In this document: piece by piece, positions 1-6,510 of the stretch
Layout of the letters: every line of letters begins with the position of its first letter
Position numbering within the stretch: the stretch's first letter is position 1
Assembly: GCA_023430565.1 (NCBI GenBank)
Contig: JAEZAD010000083.1
Coordinates: forward strand, 1 to 7,437
Source of the DNA: Verrucomicrobiota bacterium
GTDB lineage: Bacteria > Verrucomicrobiota > Verrucomicrobiia > Opitutales > Opitutaceae
Direction of reading: 5' to 3'
Length of the DNA: 7,437 bases
Notes under the pieces: model-generated
Database searches by the model: none
Seen by the model: the letters and a program-made list of their open reading frames with translations, nothing else
What the model was told of the DNA's origin: nothing
Program-made: the position numbers and the translations under genes

Positions 1-1621
1 TGTCCGTCATCGTCGCCGCGTCGCCGAGATGCGTGTATTGCTTCAACGACGCGTCCTGAACTCCTCGATACAGCCGCCCCAGCGATCGCCAGCCGCCCAC
101 GATCGCCAGCACGCCATGCTCGATCTGCTGTAACACATCGTCTTTTCCATCCGGCCGGTGGATCTCCGCGATCCGCGCATCCCGATCGATCGTGGTATTG
201 TCCCATTGCGGACGAAACAACTCCCACGCCAGCGCCAGCCCGTGCACCGTCCCCGCCTGCGATTCCACGCGTAAATCATAATCGCCCGCATCGTGCCATC
301 CGCCGCGATCCAAACCCGGCACATGCTCGCCCGGCCGGAACTTCGTCAGCGTCGACGCGCCCTGCACATAACCGTCGAAATGATTATGATGCTCCGGCGC
401 CATCAACGCGTCGTCCAGGTGACACACCCCGTGCCACACGCGATAACGGTCGTTGACGCGCATGTGACACATCTGCACCGGCAGGAAATACTCCACCGTC
501 GGCTGCCACACGTGCCGCTCGAATACATCCGCCCCAATCTTGAACGCCTGCGATCGCTGCTCGCCGTAGCCGATCACATACATCCCCGGCGCCGTCACCT
601 CGCTGAAATCCAGCCGTAGATAACGATACCGCAAAAACCGTCCCCACTCGCTCGCCCGCGCCTCGCGCACCTTCTCCAATCCCTCTGACGTCGCTCGAAA
701 CAACATGACCGGCTCGGTCGCCTCTTCGTGTTTATCCAGCTCCACCACCGCGAACTTCGGCTGCGCGGGATGATACCCGACCTGCGACACCTGGATCACC
801 GGCTCCGATTTCCAGTCCGGAATCGCGTGCGGTGTCACCAGCCACTCGACCGCGTTCTTCGTCACTCCCTCCGGCACCAAAGCCCGCACCACGAACCATC
901 CGTTGCTGTGCTGCGCCCGCCCATCCAGGAGTTCCAACTCCCCGCCCGCGATCGCCTCGATCGTCATCCGCACCCGCTCCGATTCCGGCGCCACCGTCAG
1001 CTTCGCCCCGCGTCCAAGCGGCGCCAGTTCATACCCGCTCGCCTCGGTCGTGCCCGGCCCACTTGCCTGCCGTGGAAACGGCCCCAGCGACTCGCCAATC
1101 GCGAACGACTTTCCGAAAAAATACCCCGGAAACAGCTCCAGGTTGAACCCAACCTTTCCCACCCATTCCACCGGCAGGGGCTCGTCCAAATCGACCACGA
1201 TCCGAAACGCCGCCGTCCCCGCCGCCGGCTCCGGCACCACCCGCACGACATAGCTGCAGTTAAAATCCGGATACGTGATCGGATTGAACCCCGCGCGGTT
1301 CTTTTTCGGATCCGGATACGTCATCCGCACGCTGATCTCCTGCTTCGCCCGATCCACCTGGCGCTCCCCCACCACCGGCGTCGGCTGCCATTGCCCCGGC
1401 GTCGGCGTCAGCCGCAAATCCCCATTCGTCGCCACGCGCAACCCATTCTGGATGATCCCAACGCCTCCCTGATGGCTCTCCGGATAATAGTCGTGCGCGA
1501 GCATCACATTGAGCCCCCGCGTCTCCAGATACTCCTGCTCGTTGATCGCCAGCGGCGCTTGCACTGCCGCGGCTCGGCCCGCCGCCGTAAATAGGACCAT
1601 CGATAAGATGCGAGAAAACAT
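1..1621 (-). CDS. Secreted glycoside hydrolase family 9 enzyme (cellulase-like), C-terminus outside the window
   Basis: Reading down from the ATG at 1621, 540 codons run without a stop to the window edge. An in-frame TGA at 1643-1645 limits upstream starts. Residues 1-19 (MFSRILSMVLFTAAGRAAA) look like a Sec signal peptide, so the enzyme is probably exported. Residues about 20-275 are beta-rich and I do not recognise them. Residue 278 onward (VSQVGYHP...FAVVELD, ending about 370 in YVIGYGEQRSQAFKIG) match the Ig-like N-terminal domain of GH9 cellulases. The catalytic domain then begins, with GGWHDAGDYD. The DAGD motif at 444-447 is the GH9 signature, and one of its Asp residues is the catalytic base. 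The proton-donor Glu lies in the missing part. GH9 enzymes are inverting hydrolases, mostly endo-beta-1,4-glucanases, but some are exo-glucosidases or glucosaminidases, so the substrate is open. The start is 108 bp beyond the chrA stop, on the same strand. Confidence 0.88.
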   Translation of the reverse strand, partial: MFSRILSMVLFTAAGRAAAVQAPLAINEQEYLETRGLNVMLAHDYYPESHQGGVGIIQNGLRVATNGDLRLTPTPGQWQPTPVVGERQVDRAKQEISVRMTYPDPKKNRAGFNPITYPDFNCSYVVRVVPEPAAGTAAFRIVVDLDEPLPVEWVGKVGFNLELFPGYFFGKSFAIGESLGPFPRQASGPGTTEASGYELAPLGRGAKLTVAPESERVRMTIEAIAGGELELLDGRAQHSNGWFVVRALVPEGVTKNAVEWLVTPHAIPDWKSEPVIQVSQVGYHPAQPKFAVVELDKHEEATEPVMLFRATSEGLEKVREARASEWGRFLRYRYLRLDFSEVTAPGMYVIGYGEQRSQAFKIGADVFERHVWQPTVEYFLPVQMCHMRVNDRYRVWHGVCHLDDALMAPEHHNHFDGYVQGASTLTKFRPGEHVPGLDRGGWHDAGDYDLRVESQAGTVHGLALAWELFRPQWDNTTIDRDARIAEIHRPDGKDDVLQQIEHGVLAIVGGWRSLGRLYRGVQDASLKQYTHLGDAATMTD

Positions 1622-1705
1622 AGGATGCGGATCACGACCGCATCACCAACACACCAGAAACCCCCGCCCGCGCAACCACCCCTGCTTCCGCAACGCTCGC
1701 CGTCA

Positions 1706-1732
1706 TGAGCGGCGAACGAACTCCGCCGCTCA
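1706..1732 (-). terminator. Perfect inverted repeat overlapping the chrA stop codon; possible terminator
   Basis: TGAGCGGCG at 1706-1714 and CGCCGCTCA at 1724-1732 are exact reverse complements with a 9-nt loop. The arm nearest chrA contains its TGA stop (1730-1732). No T-rich tract follows on the minus strand, so this is not a classical intrinsic terminator. It may stop transcription weakly, protect the 3' end of the message, or have no role. The remaining gap to the GH9 gene (1622-1705) shows no convincing promoter or other feature. Confidence 0.4.
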
Positions 1733-3145
1733 GCCGAACCGACTCGCGAGCAGCCCCAGCACCCCGCTCGCCGCAAGCACCGTCACCACGCCAGCGCGAA
1801 ACCACTGCATCGCCACAAACGCCCCCGCGCAGACCGCGACCGCAAACCCATCCACCGCCCCGCTCCGCCAACCGCCCGGAAAAAACACCTGCACCCCGAA
1901 CCATACCGCAAGATTCAGCACCACGCCCACCACCGCCGCCGTCACCGTGCTCAACGCCGCACTCAACCTCGCATTTCCGCGCAGCCGCTCGATGTGCGGC
2001 GCCCCGAGAAAAATCCACAGGAAACACGGCACGAACGTCGTCCACGTCGTCATCGCCGCACCCAGCGTCGCCATCATCAACGGCCCAACGCTTCCCGCCT
2101 GATTCCAACCGCCGAGAAATCCCGCGAACTGCAGCACCATGATCAACGGCCCCGGCGTCGTCTCCGCCAGCCCGAGCCCGTCCAGCATCTGCGCCGCCGT
2201 CAACCAGCCGTGCTGCTCAACCGCGTTCTGCGCGACGTAGGGTAAAACCGCATACGCGCCGCCAAACGTCACCATCGCCGCTTTGCTAAAAAAAACTCCC
2301 TCCCGCACCAACACGCCGTCCCACCCCTGCCACAGCCCGGCCACCACCACCGGCGCCCACCATAACGTCACGGAAACGGCGATCACCTTTGCCGCGCGTC
2401 TCCACGTCGGCCGAACCGCCCCGGTCGAGCCGTGCGCATCGTCGATCACAAACGTCGCCTCCGGCTGTGCCGCGGAGCCCGACGACGAAGTCCCTGGCCC
2501 CGCTTTTCCATGTCCGTGATGCGCCGCGTCACTCGCAGCAAACGCCTTCCATCGCGCGCCGAGAAATCCCACCGCCGCCGCTACCGCCACGATCATTGGA
2601 AACGGCACGCGCAGAAAAAAGATCGCCACGAACGCCATCACCGCCACCGCCACCTTCGCGCCGCTCTTCAACGCCCGCCGTCCGATCCGCACCACCGCCG
2701 CCACCACGATCGCCACCACCGCCGCCTTCAACCCGTAAAACACCGCCGCGATCCACGCGACGTCTCCATGTCGCACATACACCCAGCTCAACGCCCACAA
2801 CACCACCGCCCCCGGCAGCACAAACAGCGTGCCCGCCACAATCCCGCCCCACGTCCGGTGCAGCAGCCAGCCGCAATACGTCGCCAGCTGCGTCGCCTCC
2901 GGCCCGGGCAGCAGCATGCAATAGTTCAGCGCATGCAGAAACCGATCCTCGCCGATCCACCGCCGCTTTTCCACCAGCTCGGCATGCATGATCGCGATCT
3001 GCCCCGCCGGCCCGCCAAAGCTGATGAATCCCAGCTTCAGCCAGAACCCCGCCGCTTCGCGAAAACTCGGATGCCTGCCCGCCACTCCCCAAACGCTTCC
3101 CGCCCGCGGCGCCCGACGCAAGCCCGCCCGCTCACCGCCACGCAA
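1730..3145 (-). CDS. chrA: Chromate transporter family protein ChrA (long, two-domain form)
   Basis: This is an inner-membrane protein of the CHR superfamily; characterised members export chromate from the cytoplasm. At 471 residues it is the long form with two homologous halves. The N-terminal half carries FWLKLGFISFGGPAGQIA (34-51) and LLPGPEATQLATY (78-90). The C-terminal half carries the cognate MVTFGGAYAVLPYV (291-304) and ETTPGPLI (328-335). About ten hydrophobic segments surround a hydrophilic Gly/Ser/His linker at about 203-247. The start is uncertain. The first possible codon is a TTG at 3145, which overlaps the preceding gene by 14 bp and adds an Arg-rich leader unusual for the family. 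A GTG at 3085 (residue 21, VAGRHPSFRE) gives a more family-like N-terminus and has GGGAAG about 10 nt upstream. Family membership is firm; chromate as the actual substrate is inferred, since no chromate regulator is seen here. Confidence 0.93.
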   Translation of the reverse strand: MRGGERAGLRRAPRAGSVWGVAGRHPSFREAAGFWLKLGFISFGGPAGQIAIMHAELVEKRRWIGEDRFLHALNYCMLLPGPEATQLATYCGWLLHRTWGGIVAGTLFVLPGAVVLWALSWVYVRHGDVAWIAAVFYGLKAAVVAIVVAAVVRIGRRALKSGAKVAVAVMAFVAIFFLRVPFPMIVAVAAAVGFLGARWKAFAASDAAHHGHGKAGPGTSSSGSAAQPEATFVIDDAHGSTGAVRPTWRRAAKVIAVSVTLWWAPVVVAGLWQGWDGVLVREGVFFSKAAMVTFGGAYAVLPYVAQNAVEQHGWLTAAQMLDGLGLAETTPGPLIMVLQFAGFLGGWNQAGSVGPLMMATLGAAMTTWTTFVPCFLWIFLGAPHIERLRGNARLSAALSTVTAAVVGVVLNLAVWFGVQVFFPGGWRSGAVDGFAVAVCAGAFVAMQWFRAGVVTVLAASGVLGLLASRFG

Positions 3146-3413
3146 ACCCCGCCAGCGCCGCGATCATCAACAACACCCCCAGCGTGATCACCACCGGCGG
3201 CGCACGGTTCACGAACCGCACCTTCCGCCATCCCTGCTCCGGCGTCAGCTTGATGTTCTTCACATCCTCCTCGATTTCCTCGAGCCGCGCGTGACGCCGC
3301 CAGGTCATCCACACGCCCAACAACAGCATCCCCAGCGCACACGCTCCCGTCACCTCCCACACCGGCCTCGACCAGACGAGCGCGACCAACAGTTTCATCA
3401 TCGCGTCGTTCAT
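3132..3413 (-). CDS. Small membrane protein with two predicted spans, function unknown
   Basis: A 93-residue protein starting at ATG 3413. Hydrophobic segments lie at about 20-38 (EVTGACALGMLLLGVWMTW) and 72-91 (PPVVITLGVLLMIAALAGFA). Between them is a charged loop with an acidic stretch (RLEEIEEDVKNIKL, 43-56) that is likely helical. No catalytic motif or known family is recognised. No clear Shine-Dalgarno precedes the ATG. It starts 45 bp after the amidohydrolase stop, and its own stop overlaps the longest chrA reading frame by 14 bp, so all three genes are probably co-transcribed. The overlap suggests translational coupling to chrA if the TTG start is used. It is probably real because its length, hydrophobic pattern and position fit, and its G-ending codons match its minus-strand neighbours. 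Confidence 0.7.
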   Translation of the reverse strand: MNDAMMKLLVALVWSRPVWEVTGACALGMLLLGVWMTWRRHARLEEIEEDVKNIKLTPEQGWRKVRFVNRAPPVVITLGVLLMIAALAGFAWR

Positions 3414-3458
3414 CGGCGAGCTTGCGGGTCGGCCATGGGGTGCAACTTCCCTACGATT

Positions 3459-4700
3459 CTACGCGCGCGAGGCGACCCAATTCATCGTCTTTCTCGCCAG
3501 CCGGTCCAGCGCTTCGACCGCCATCCGCAGGTGTTCCTCCCGCGTGTCTTCGATTTTGTTGTGACTGATCCCGTGCAAACTCTGCACGAACATCATCACC
3601 GTCGGCACCCCCGCCCGCGCCACTTCCGCCGCATCGTGCAGCGGCCCCGACGGCAACCGGTGCCCGCACCCACTCGTTTCACGAATCGCTTCGTCGCACA
3701 GCCCGATCAGCTCCTCGTGAAACAAGATCGGCTCGATCCGCCACAACCGCTCCCACCCCACGCTCACCTTCGCCTCCGCCGCGAACCGCTCGCTCGCCGC
3801 TCTCGCCTCCCCCAACATTCGCGCCAACGCCGCCCCATCAAGATGCCGCTGATCCAGCGTGATCCGACACTCCTCGACCACGCTCGTCACGATCCCCGGC
3901 TTCGTCGTGCACGAACCGATCGTGCACACACCGCCATGCCGCTCCGCGATCGCATAAATCTCCGGACTCATCCGCGCCGCCGCCAGAAACGCATCCTTCC
4001 GCCGGTTCATCGGCGTGCTCCCCGAATGCGCCGCCTGCCCGCGAAACGTCACCGCATGCCGCTCCACCCCAAACGTCCCCAACACCGCCCCGAGCGGCAG
4101 CTCCATATCCAGCAACACCGGTCCCTGCTCAACGTGCAGCTCGAGATACGCCGCCGCATTCTTCAACTCCACGCCGCTCTCCTTCACCCGCTCGAAATCG
4201 ATCCCGACTTCCTTCAGCGCCTCCGGCAGCGCCACGCCATTCCGATCCTTCAATCCCCGCGCTTCCTCCATCGCGAGCGATCCCGAACACGCCGACGACC
4301 CGAATAAACTCTTCCCGAAACGCGCCCCCTCCTCGTCCGCCCAGTCCACCACGCGCACCGTCACCGGCGGCCGCCCGCCAAACTCCTCCGCGATCCGGCG
4401 CACAATCTCCACACCGGAAAGGGTGTTCAAACACCCGTCGAGCCACCCGCCATTCGGCACCGAATCGATATGCCCGCCGATCAACAGCGCCCGCTCCGAC
4501 TCGCCCCGCAGCGTCGCCCAAAAGTTTCCCGCCGCATCCGTGTGCGTTTCCACCGGCAGCCCCGCCCACTTCTCCCGCAGCCACGCCCGCGCCTTCACCC
4601 ACGTCGGCGTAAACGCCACCCGCTGCGCCCCGTCCCCATCGCCCGTCAACGCCCGCAACGCCTTCAGTTCTTCCATCGTTCGCTGGGGATTCAGTGACAT
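3459..4700 (-). CDS. M20-family Zn-dependent amidohydrolase (N-carbamoyl amino acid hydrolase / beta-ureidopropionase / allantoate amidohydrolase type)
   Basis: This is probably a cytoplasmic dinuclear-metal hydrolase that removes a carbamoyl group from an N-carbamoyl amino acid or a related ureide. The 413 residues match the family's usual length. Visible metal and catalytic motifs, in order, are GGHIDSVPNGGWLDG (H77, D88), DEEGARFG (E123/E124), ELHVEQGP (H189) and GISHNKIEDT (H380). AAHSGSTPMNRRKDA (224-237) is the typical substrate-binding and dimerisation segment, and PSGPLHDA (350-357) replaces the commoner SGAGHDA. The ATG at 4700 is chosen because NPQRTMEELKAL matches the family N-terminus; an in-frame ATG at 4676 would remove it. 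No strong ribosome binding site is visible. It is transcribed divergently from the PreA-like gene, which favours N-carbamoyl-beta-alanine as substrate (a PydC/HyuC role). Allantoate or hydantoin-derived substrates cannot be excluded by sequence alone. Confidence 0.9.
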   Translation of the reverse strand: MSLNPQRTMEELKALRALTGDGDGAQRVAFTPTWVKARAWLREKWAGLPVETHTDAAGNFWATLRGESERALLIGGHIDSVPNGGWLDGCLNTLSGVEIVRRIAEEFGGRPPVTVRVVDWADEEGARFGKSLFGSSACSGSLAMEEARGLKDRNGVALPEALKEVGIDFERVKESGVELKNAAAYLELHVEQGPVLLDMELPLGAVLGTFGVERHAVTFRGQAAHSGSTPMNRRKDAFLAAARMSPEIYAIAERHGGVCTIGSCTTKPGIVTSVVEECRITLDQRHLDGAALARMLGEARAASERFAAEAKVSVGWERLWRIEPILFHEELIGLCDEAIRETSGCGHRLPSGPLHDAAEVARAGVPTVMMFVQSLHGISHNKIEDTREEHLRMAVEALDRLARKTMNWVASRA

Positions 4701-4858
4701 GTGCGGCCGGACGCGGGGTTTGCAGCTTGGAAACTAGCAGCCGCCGCGCCACCTTCAACCCGGCAATCTCCCTCACGCCGCCGCTCACGCCATCGGCCTC
4801 GCCGCCCACCCCTCGCACGGCTTCTGCTCACCTCACGGTTCAAAACCATCGCACCACC
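4701..4858. promoter_or_regulatory. Divergent intergenic region between the M20 hydrolase and preA
   Basis: This 158-bp gap holds the start signals of two diverging genes of a likely shared pathway, so a common regulator binding here is plausible. I see no convincing operator palindrome. The + strand reading frame of preA stays open through it, but the encoded residues are low-complexity Ser/Thr/Pro and do not resemble PreA. No RNA gene is seen. Confidence 0.5.
4731..4758 (-). promoter_or_regulatory. Weak candidate sigma70-type promoter for the M20 hydrolase
   Basis: Read on the minus strand, TTGAAG (4753-4758) is followed after 16 nt by TAGTTT (4731-4736), which is preceded by TGC as in an extended -10. 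The -10 ends about 30 nt before the ATG at 4700. The -10 matches the consensus at only 3 of 6 positions, so this is a suggestion only. No comparable candidate was found for preA. Confidence 0.25.
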
Positions 4859-5980
4859 ATGCCGACCCTCGCCACCACCATCGACGGCCTCAAGCTCCCC
4901 AACCCCTTCGTCATCGGCTCCGGTCCGCCCGGCACCAATCTCAGCGTCATCAGCCGCGCCTTCCGCGAAGGCTGGGGCGCCGTCATCGCCAAAACCGTCA
5001 GCCTCGACGCCTCGAAAGTCGTCAACGTCTCTCCCCGCTACGCCAAACTCCACTCCGCCACCGGCGAAGTCATCGGCTGGGAAAACATCGAGCTCATCAG
5101 CGACCGCCCCTTCGCCATCTGGCTCGACGAATTTAAGAAGTGCAAAGACCTCCACCCCGAAGGCGTCCTCATCGCCTCGATCATGGAGGAATACAACCAG
5201 GACGCCTGGATCGAAATCGTCACCCGCTGCCAGGACGCCGGCGTCGACGCCTTCGAACTCAACTTCTCCTGCCCCCACGGCCTCCCCGAACGAAAAATGG
5301 GCGCCGCCATGGGCCAGGACCCCGACATCCTCGAAGAAGTCTGCCGCTGGGTGAAATCCGCCGCGAAGAAACCGTTCTGGGCAAAGATGACGCCCAACAT
5401 CACCCACATCGAAGATCCCTCCCGCGCCGCCCTCCGCGGCGGCGCCGACGGCATCAGCGCCATCAACACGATTCGCAGCGTCATGGGCGTGAACCTCGAC
5501 ACCCTTCGCCCCGAACCCACCGTCGAAGGTTACACCACCCCCGGCGGCTACTCCTCGAAAGCCGTCAAACCCATCGCCCTGCGCATGGTGATGGAAGTCG
5601 CCCAACTCATCCGCAGCGAATTCCCCGGCCGTTCGCTCTCCGGTCTCGGCGGCATCGAAAGCGGCTCCGACGCCGCCGAATTCATTCTTCTCGGCGCCGA
5701 TACCGTGCAGGTCTGCACCGGCGTCATGAAATCTGGATACGATTGCGTGAAGCCGATGTGCGACGAACTCCTCGCCTTCATGGCGAAGCACAAGTTCGAG
5801 ACCCTCGCTGACTTCAAAGGCAAGAGCCTCGACTACTTCACCACCCACGCCGCCCTCGTCGAAAAACAAACCGCCCGCAAAGCCGCCCAAAAAGCCGCCG
5901 CCGCGGCAAAGACCGTCAAAAACGACGCCGAATGGACCGGCGACGACTTCGCGAAACAAGCCGACGCTTTGTCGCGCTGA
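4859..5980 (+). CDS. preA: PreA-like dihydropyrimidine dehydrogenase subunit (FMN TIM barrel), without the C-terminal ferredoxin domain
   Basis: This is a cytoplasmic flavoprotein of the dihydroorotate/dihydropyrimidine dehydrogenase family. PreA with PreT interconverts uracil or thymine and the dihydropyrimidines. The 373 residues form an FMN-binding TIM barrel: NPFVIGSGPPG (15-25), AKT (44-46), LNFSCPHGLPERKMG (134-148), AKMTPNI (175-181), AINT (201-204), GGYSSKAVKPIALR (229-242), SGLGGIESGSDAAEF (261-275) and QVCTGVM (284-290). E. coli PreA continues into two [4Fe-4S] motifs. Here the last 70 residues contain no Cys and form a Lys/Ala-rich tail (KQTARKAAQKAAAAAK). The ATG at 4859 is chosen because MPTLATTIDGLKLPNPF matches the family N-terminus, although the frame is open to 4694. 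No strong ribosome binding site is seen. The stop codon sits in the loop of a perfect palindrome. The function could differ if the family has diverged. Confidence 0.88.
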   Translation: MPTLATTIDGLKLPNPFVIGSGPPGTNLSVISRAFREGWGAVIAKTVSLDASKVVNVSPRYAKLHSATGEVIGWENIELISDRPFAIWLDEFKKCKDLHPEGVLIASIMEEYNQDAWIEIVTRCQDAGVDAFELNFSCPHGLPERKMGAAMGQDPDILEEVCRWVKSAAKKPFWAKMTPNITHIEDPSRAALRGGADGISAINTIRSVMGVNLDTLRPEPTVEGYTTPGGYSSKAVKPIALRMVMEVAQLIRSEFPGRSLSGLGGIESGSDAAEFILLGADTVQVCTGVMKSGYDCVKPMCDELLAFMAKHKFETLADFKGKSLDYFTTHAALVEKQTARKAAQKAAAAAKTVKNDAEWTGDDFAKQADALSR

Positions 5981-5993
5981 GCGCGACAAAGCG
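5965..5993. repeat. Perfect 13-bp-arm palindrome with the preA stop codon as its loop
   Basis: CGCTTTGTCGCGC (5965-5977) and GCGCGACAAAGCG (5981-5993) are exact reverse complements, and the 3-nt loop TGA (5978-5980) is the stop codon of preA. The left arm encodes most of the C-terminus DALSR. In RNA this would be a very stable hairpin at the end of the preA message, able to attenuate transcription or protect the 3' end. No U-tract follows. It directly abuts the left repeat of the four-helix cassette, so it may be part of that element, a REP-like repeat, or the insertion site. Confidence 0.75.
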
Positions 5994-6067
5994 AAGCTCC
6001 AAGCACCAACCTCCAAGCTCCAATGAAGCTCCAAGGACCAAGACCCAAGCTCCAACGGAATTCCAAA
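5994..6067 (+). repeat. Left inverted repeat and CTCCAAG heptanucleotide array
   Basis: Seven-base units run in register: CTCCAAG, CACCAAC, CTCCAAG, CTCCAAT (5997-6024), then a GAAG interruption (6025-6028), then CTCCAAG, GACCAAG, ACCCAAG, CTCCAAC (6029-6056), then a degenerate TCCAAA (6062-6067). The first 42 bp (5994-6035) pair with the right repeat at 6511-6552, with 37 of 42 positions identical. Confidence 0.85.
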
Positions 6068-6121
6068 TTTCGAAACTCGACGGCCGCTCGGTATCCAGAC
6101 ACCGCAGGATCGGCTTGGTTG

Positions 6122-6493
6122 GTGAGCGAAGACTCCACAACGAGCGGCTCCCATAGTTTCGACTTGGAGGAGCGCGCTGCCCGCTTCGGCGAATCGGTCG
6201 TGCGGTTCGCAAAACGAATCCCTCGCCATCCGGCCAACGATCGATTGACCGATCAAGTCGTCGGCTGCGGCACCAGCATGGGAGCCAACTACTGCGAAGC
6301 AAACGAAGGCGTCTCGAAGAAAGATTTCCGCTATGCCATCGCTCGCTGTAAAAAGGAGGCCAAGGAAACGAAATTCTTTCTCCGCATGATCGCTGCCGCG
6401 GAGCCCACCCTCGCTCCCGAAGCTCGCGAACTTTTCCGCGAAGCGAAGGAGCTCCACCTGATCTTCTGCAGCATGTATCGCAACGCCAGCTGA
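6122..6493 (+). CDS. Four-helix bundle protein of the 23S rRNA intervening-sequence (S23/IVP) family
   Basis: A small, probably oligomeric RNA-associated protein. The family is named for ORFs inside 23S rRNA intervening sequences and is related to the Avd protein of diversity-generating retroelements; its biochemical role here is unknown. With a GTG start at 6122 it has 123 residues, the usual length. Family segments are FDLEERAARFGE (13-24), DQVVGCGTSMGANYCEA (44-60), SKKDFRYAIARCKKEAKETKFFLRM (65-89) and EAKELHLIFCSMY (107-119), forming four amphipathic helices with no break. The start is uncertain: TTG at 6119 with AGGA 10 nt upstream is equally possible, and the frame extends up to an ATG at 6023, but that would translate the repeat array. 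It lies inside the inverted-repeat cassette, in the same direction as preA and mmsA. Codon use is more mixed than in either neighbour. Confidence 0.88.
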   Translation: MSEDSTTSGSHSFDLEERAARFGESVVRFAKRIPRHPANDRLTDQVVGCGTSMGANYCEANEGVSKKDFRYAIARCKKEAKETKFFLRMIAAAEPTLAPEARELFREAKELHLIFCSMYRNAS

Positions 6494-6510
6494 CCTGTTG
6501 AGCATTGAGA

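Noticed and set aside
728..1594. A 288-codon open frame on the plus strand opposite the GH9 gene
   Set aside because: It has Arg/His/Pro-rich shadow composition, and the opposite strand carries a clear signal peptide and the GH9 DAGD motif.
2988..4307. A 439-codon open frame on the plus strand across chrA, the small gene and the M20 gene
   Set aside because: It is extremely rich in Arg, Pro and His, as expected from the antisense of G-ending codons, and spans three well-supported minus-strand genes.
4694..4858. A 55-residue N-terminal extension of PreA
   Set aside because: The frame is open, but the residues are Ser/Thr/Pro-rich and overlap the start of the divergent hydrolase. The family N-terminus begins at the ATG at 4859.
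5994..6067. CRISPR or ordinary microsatellite reading of the heptad units
   Set aside because: There are no spacers or repeats of CRISPR length. The matching inverted copy at 6511-6552 with the same interruption is not explained by a simple microsatellite.
6023..6121. ATG at 6023 as the start of the four-helix protein
   Set aside because: It would translate the heptad array into a repeat-derived leader. Family members begin shortly before FDLEER, which fits GTG 6122 or TTG 6119.
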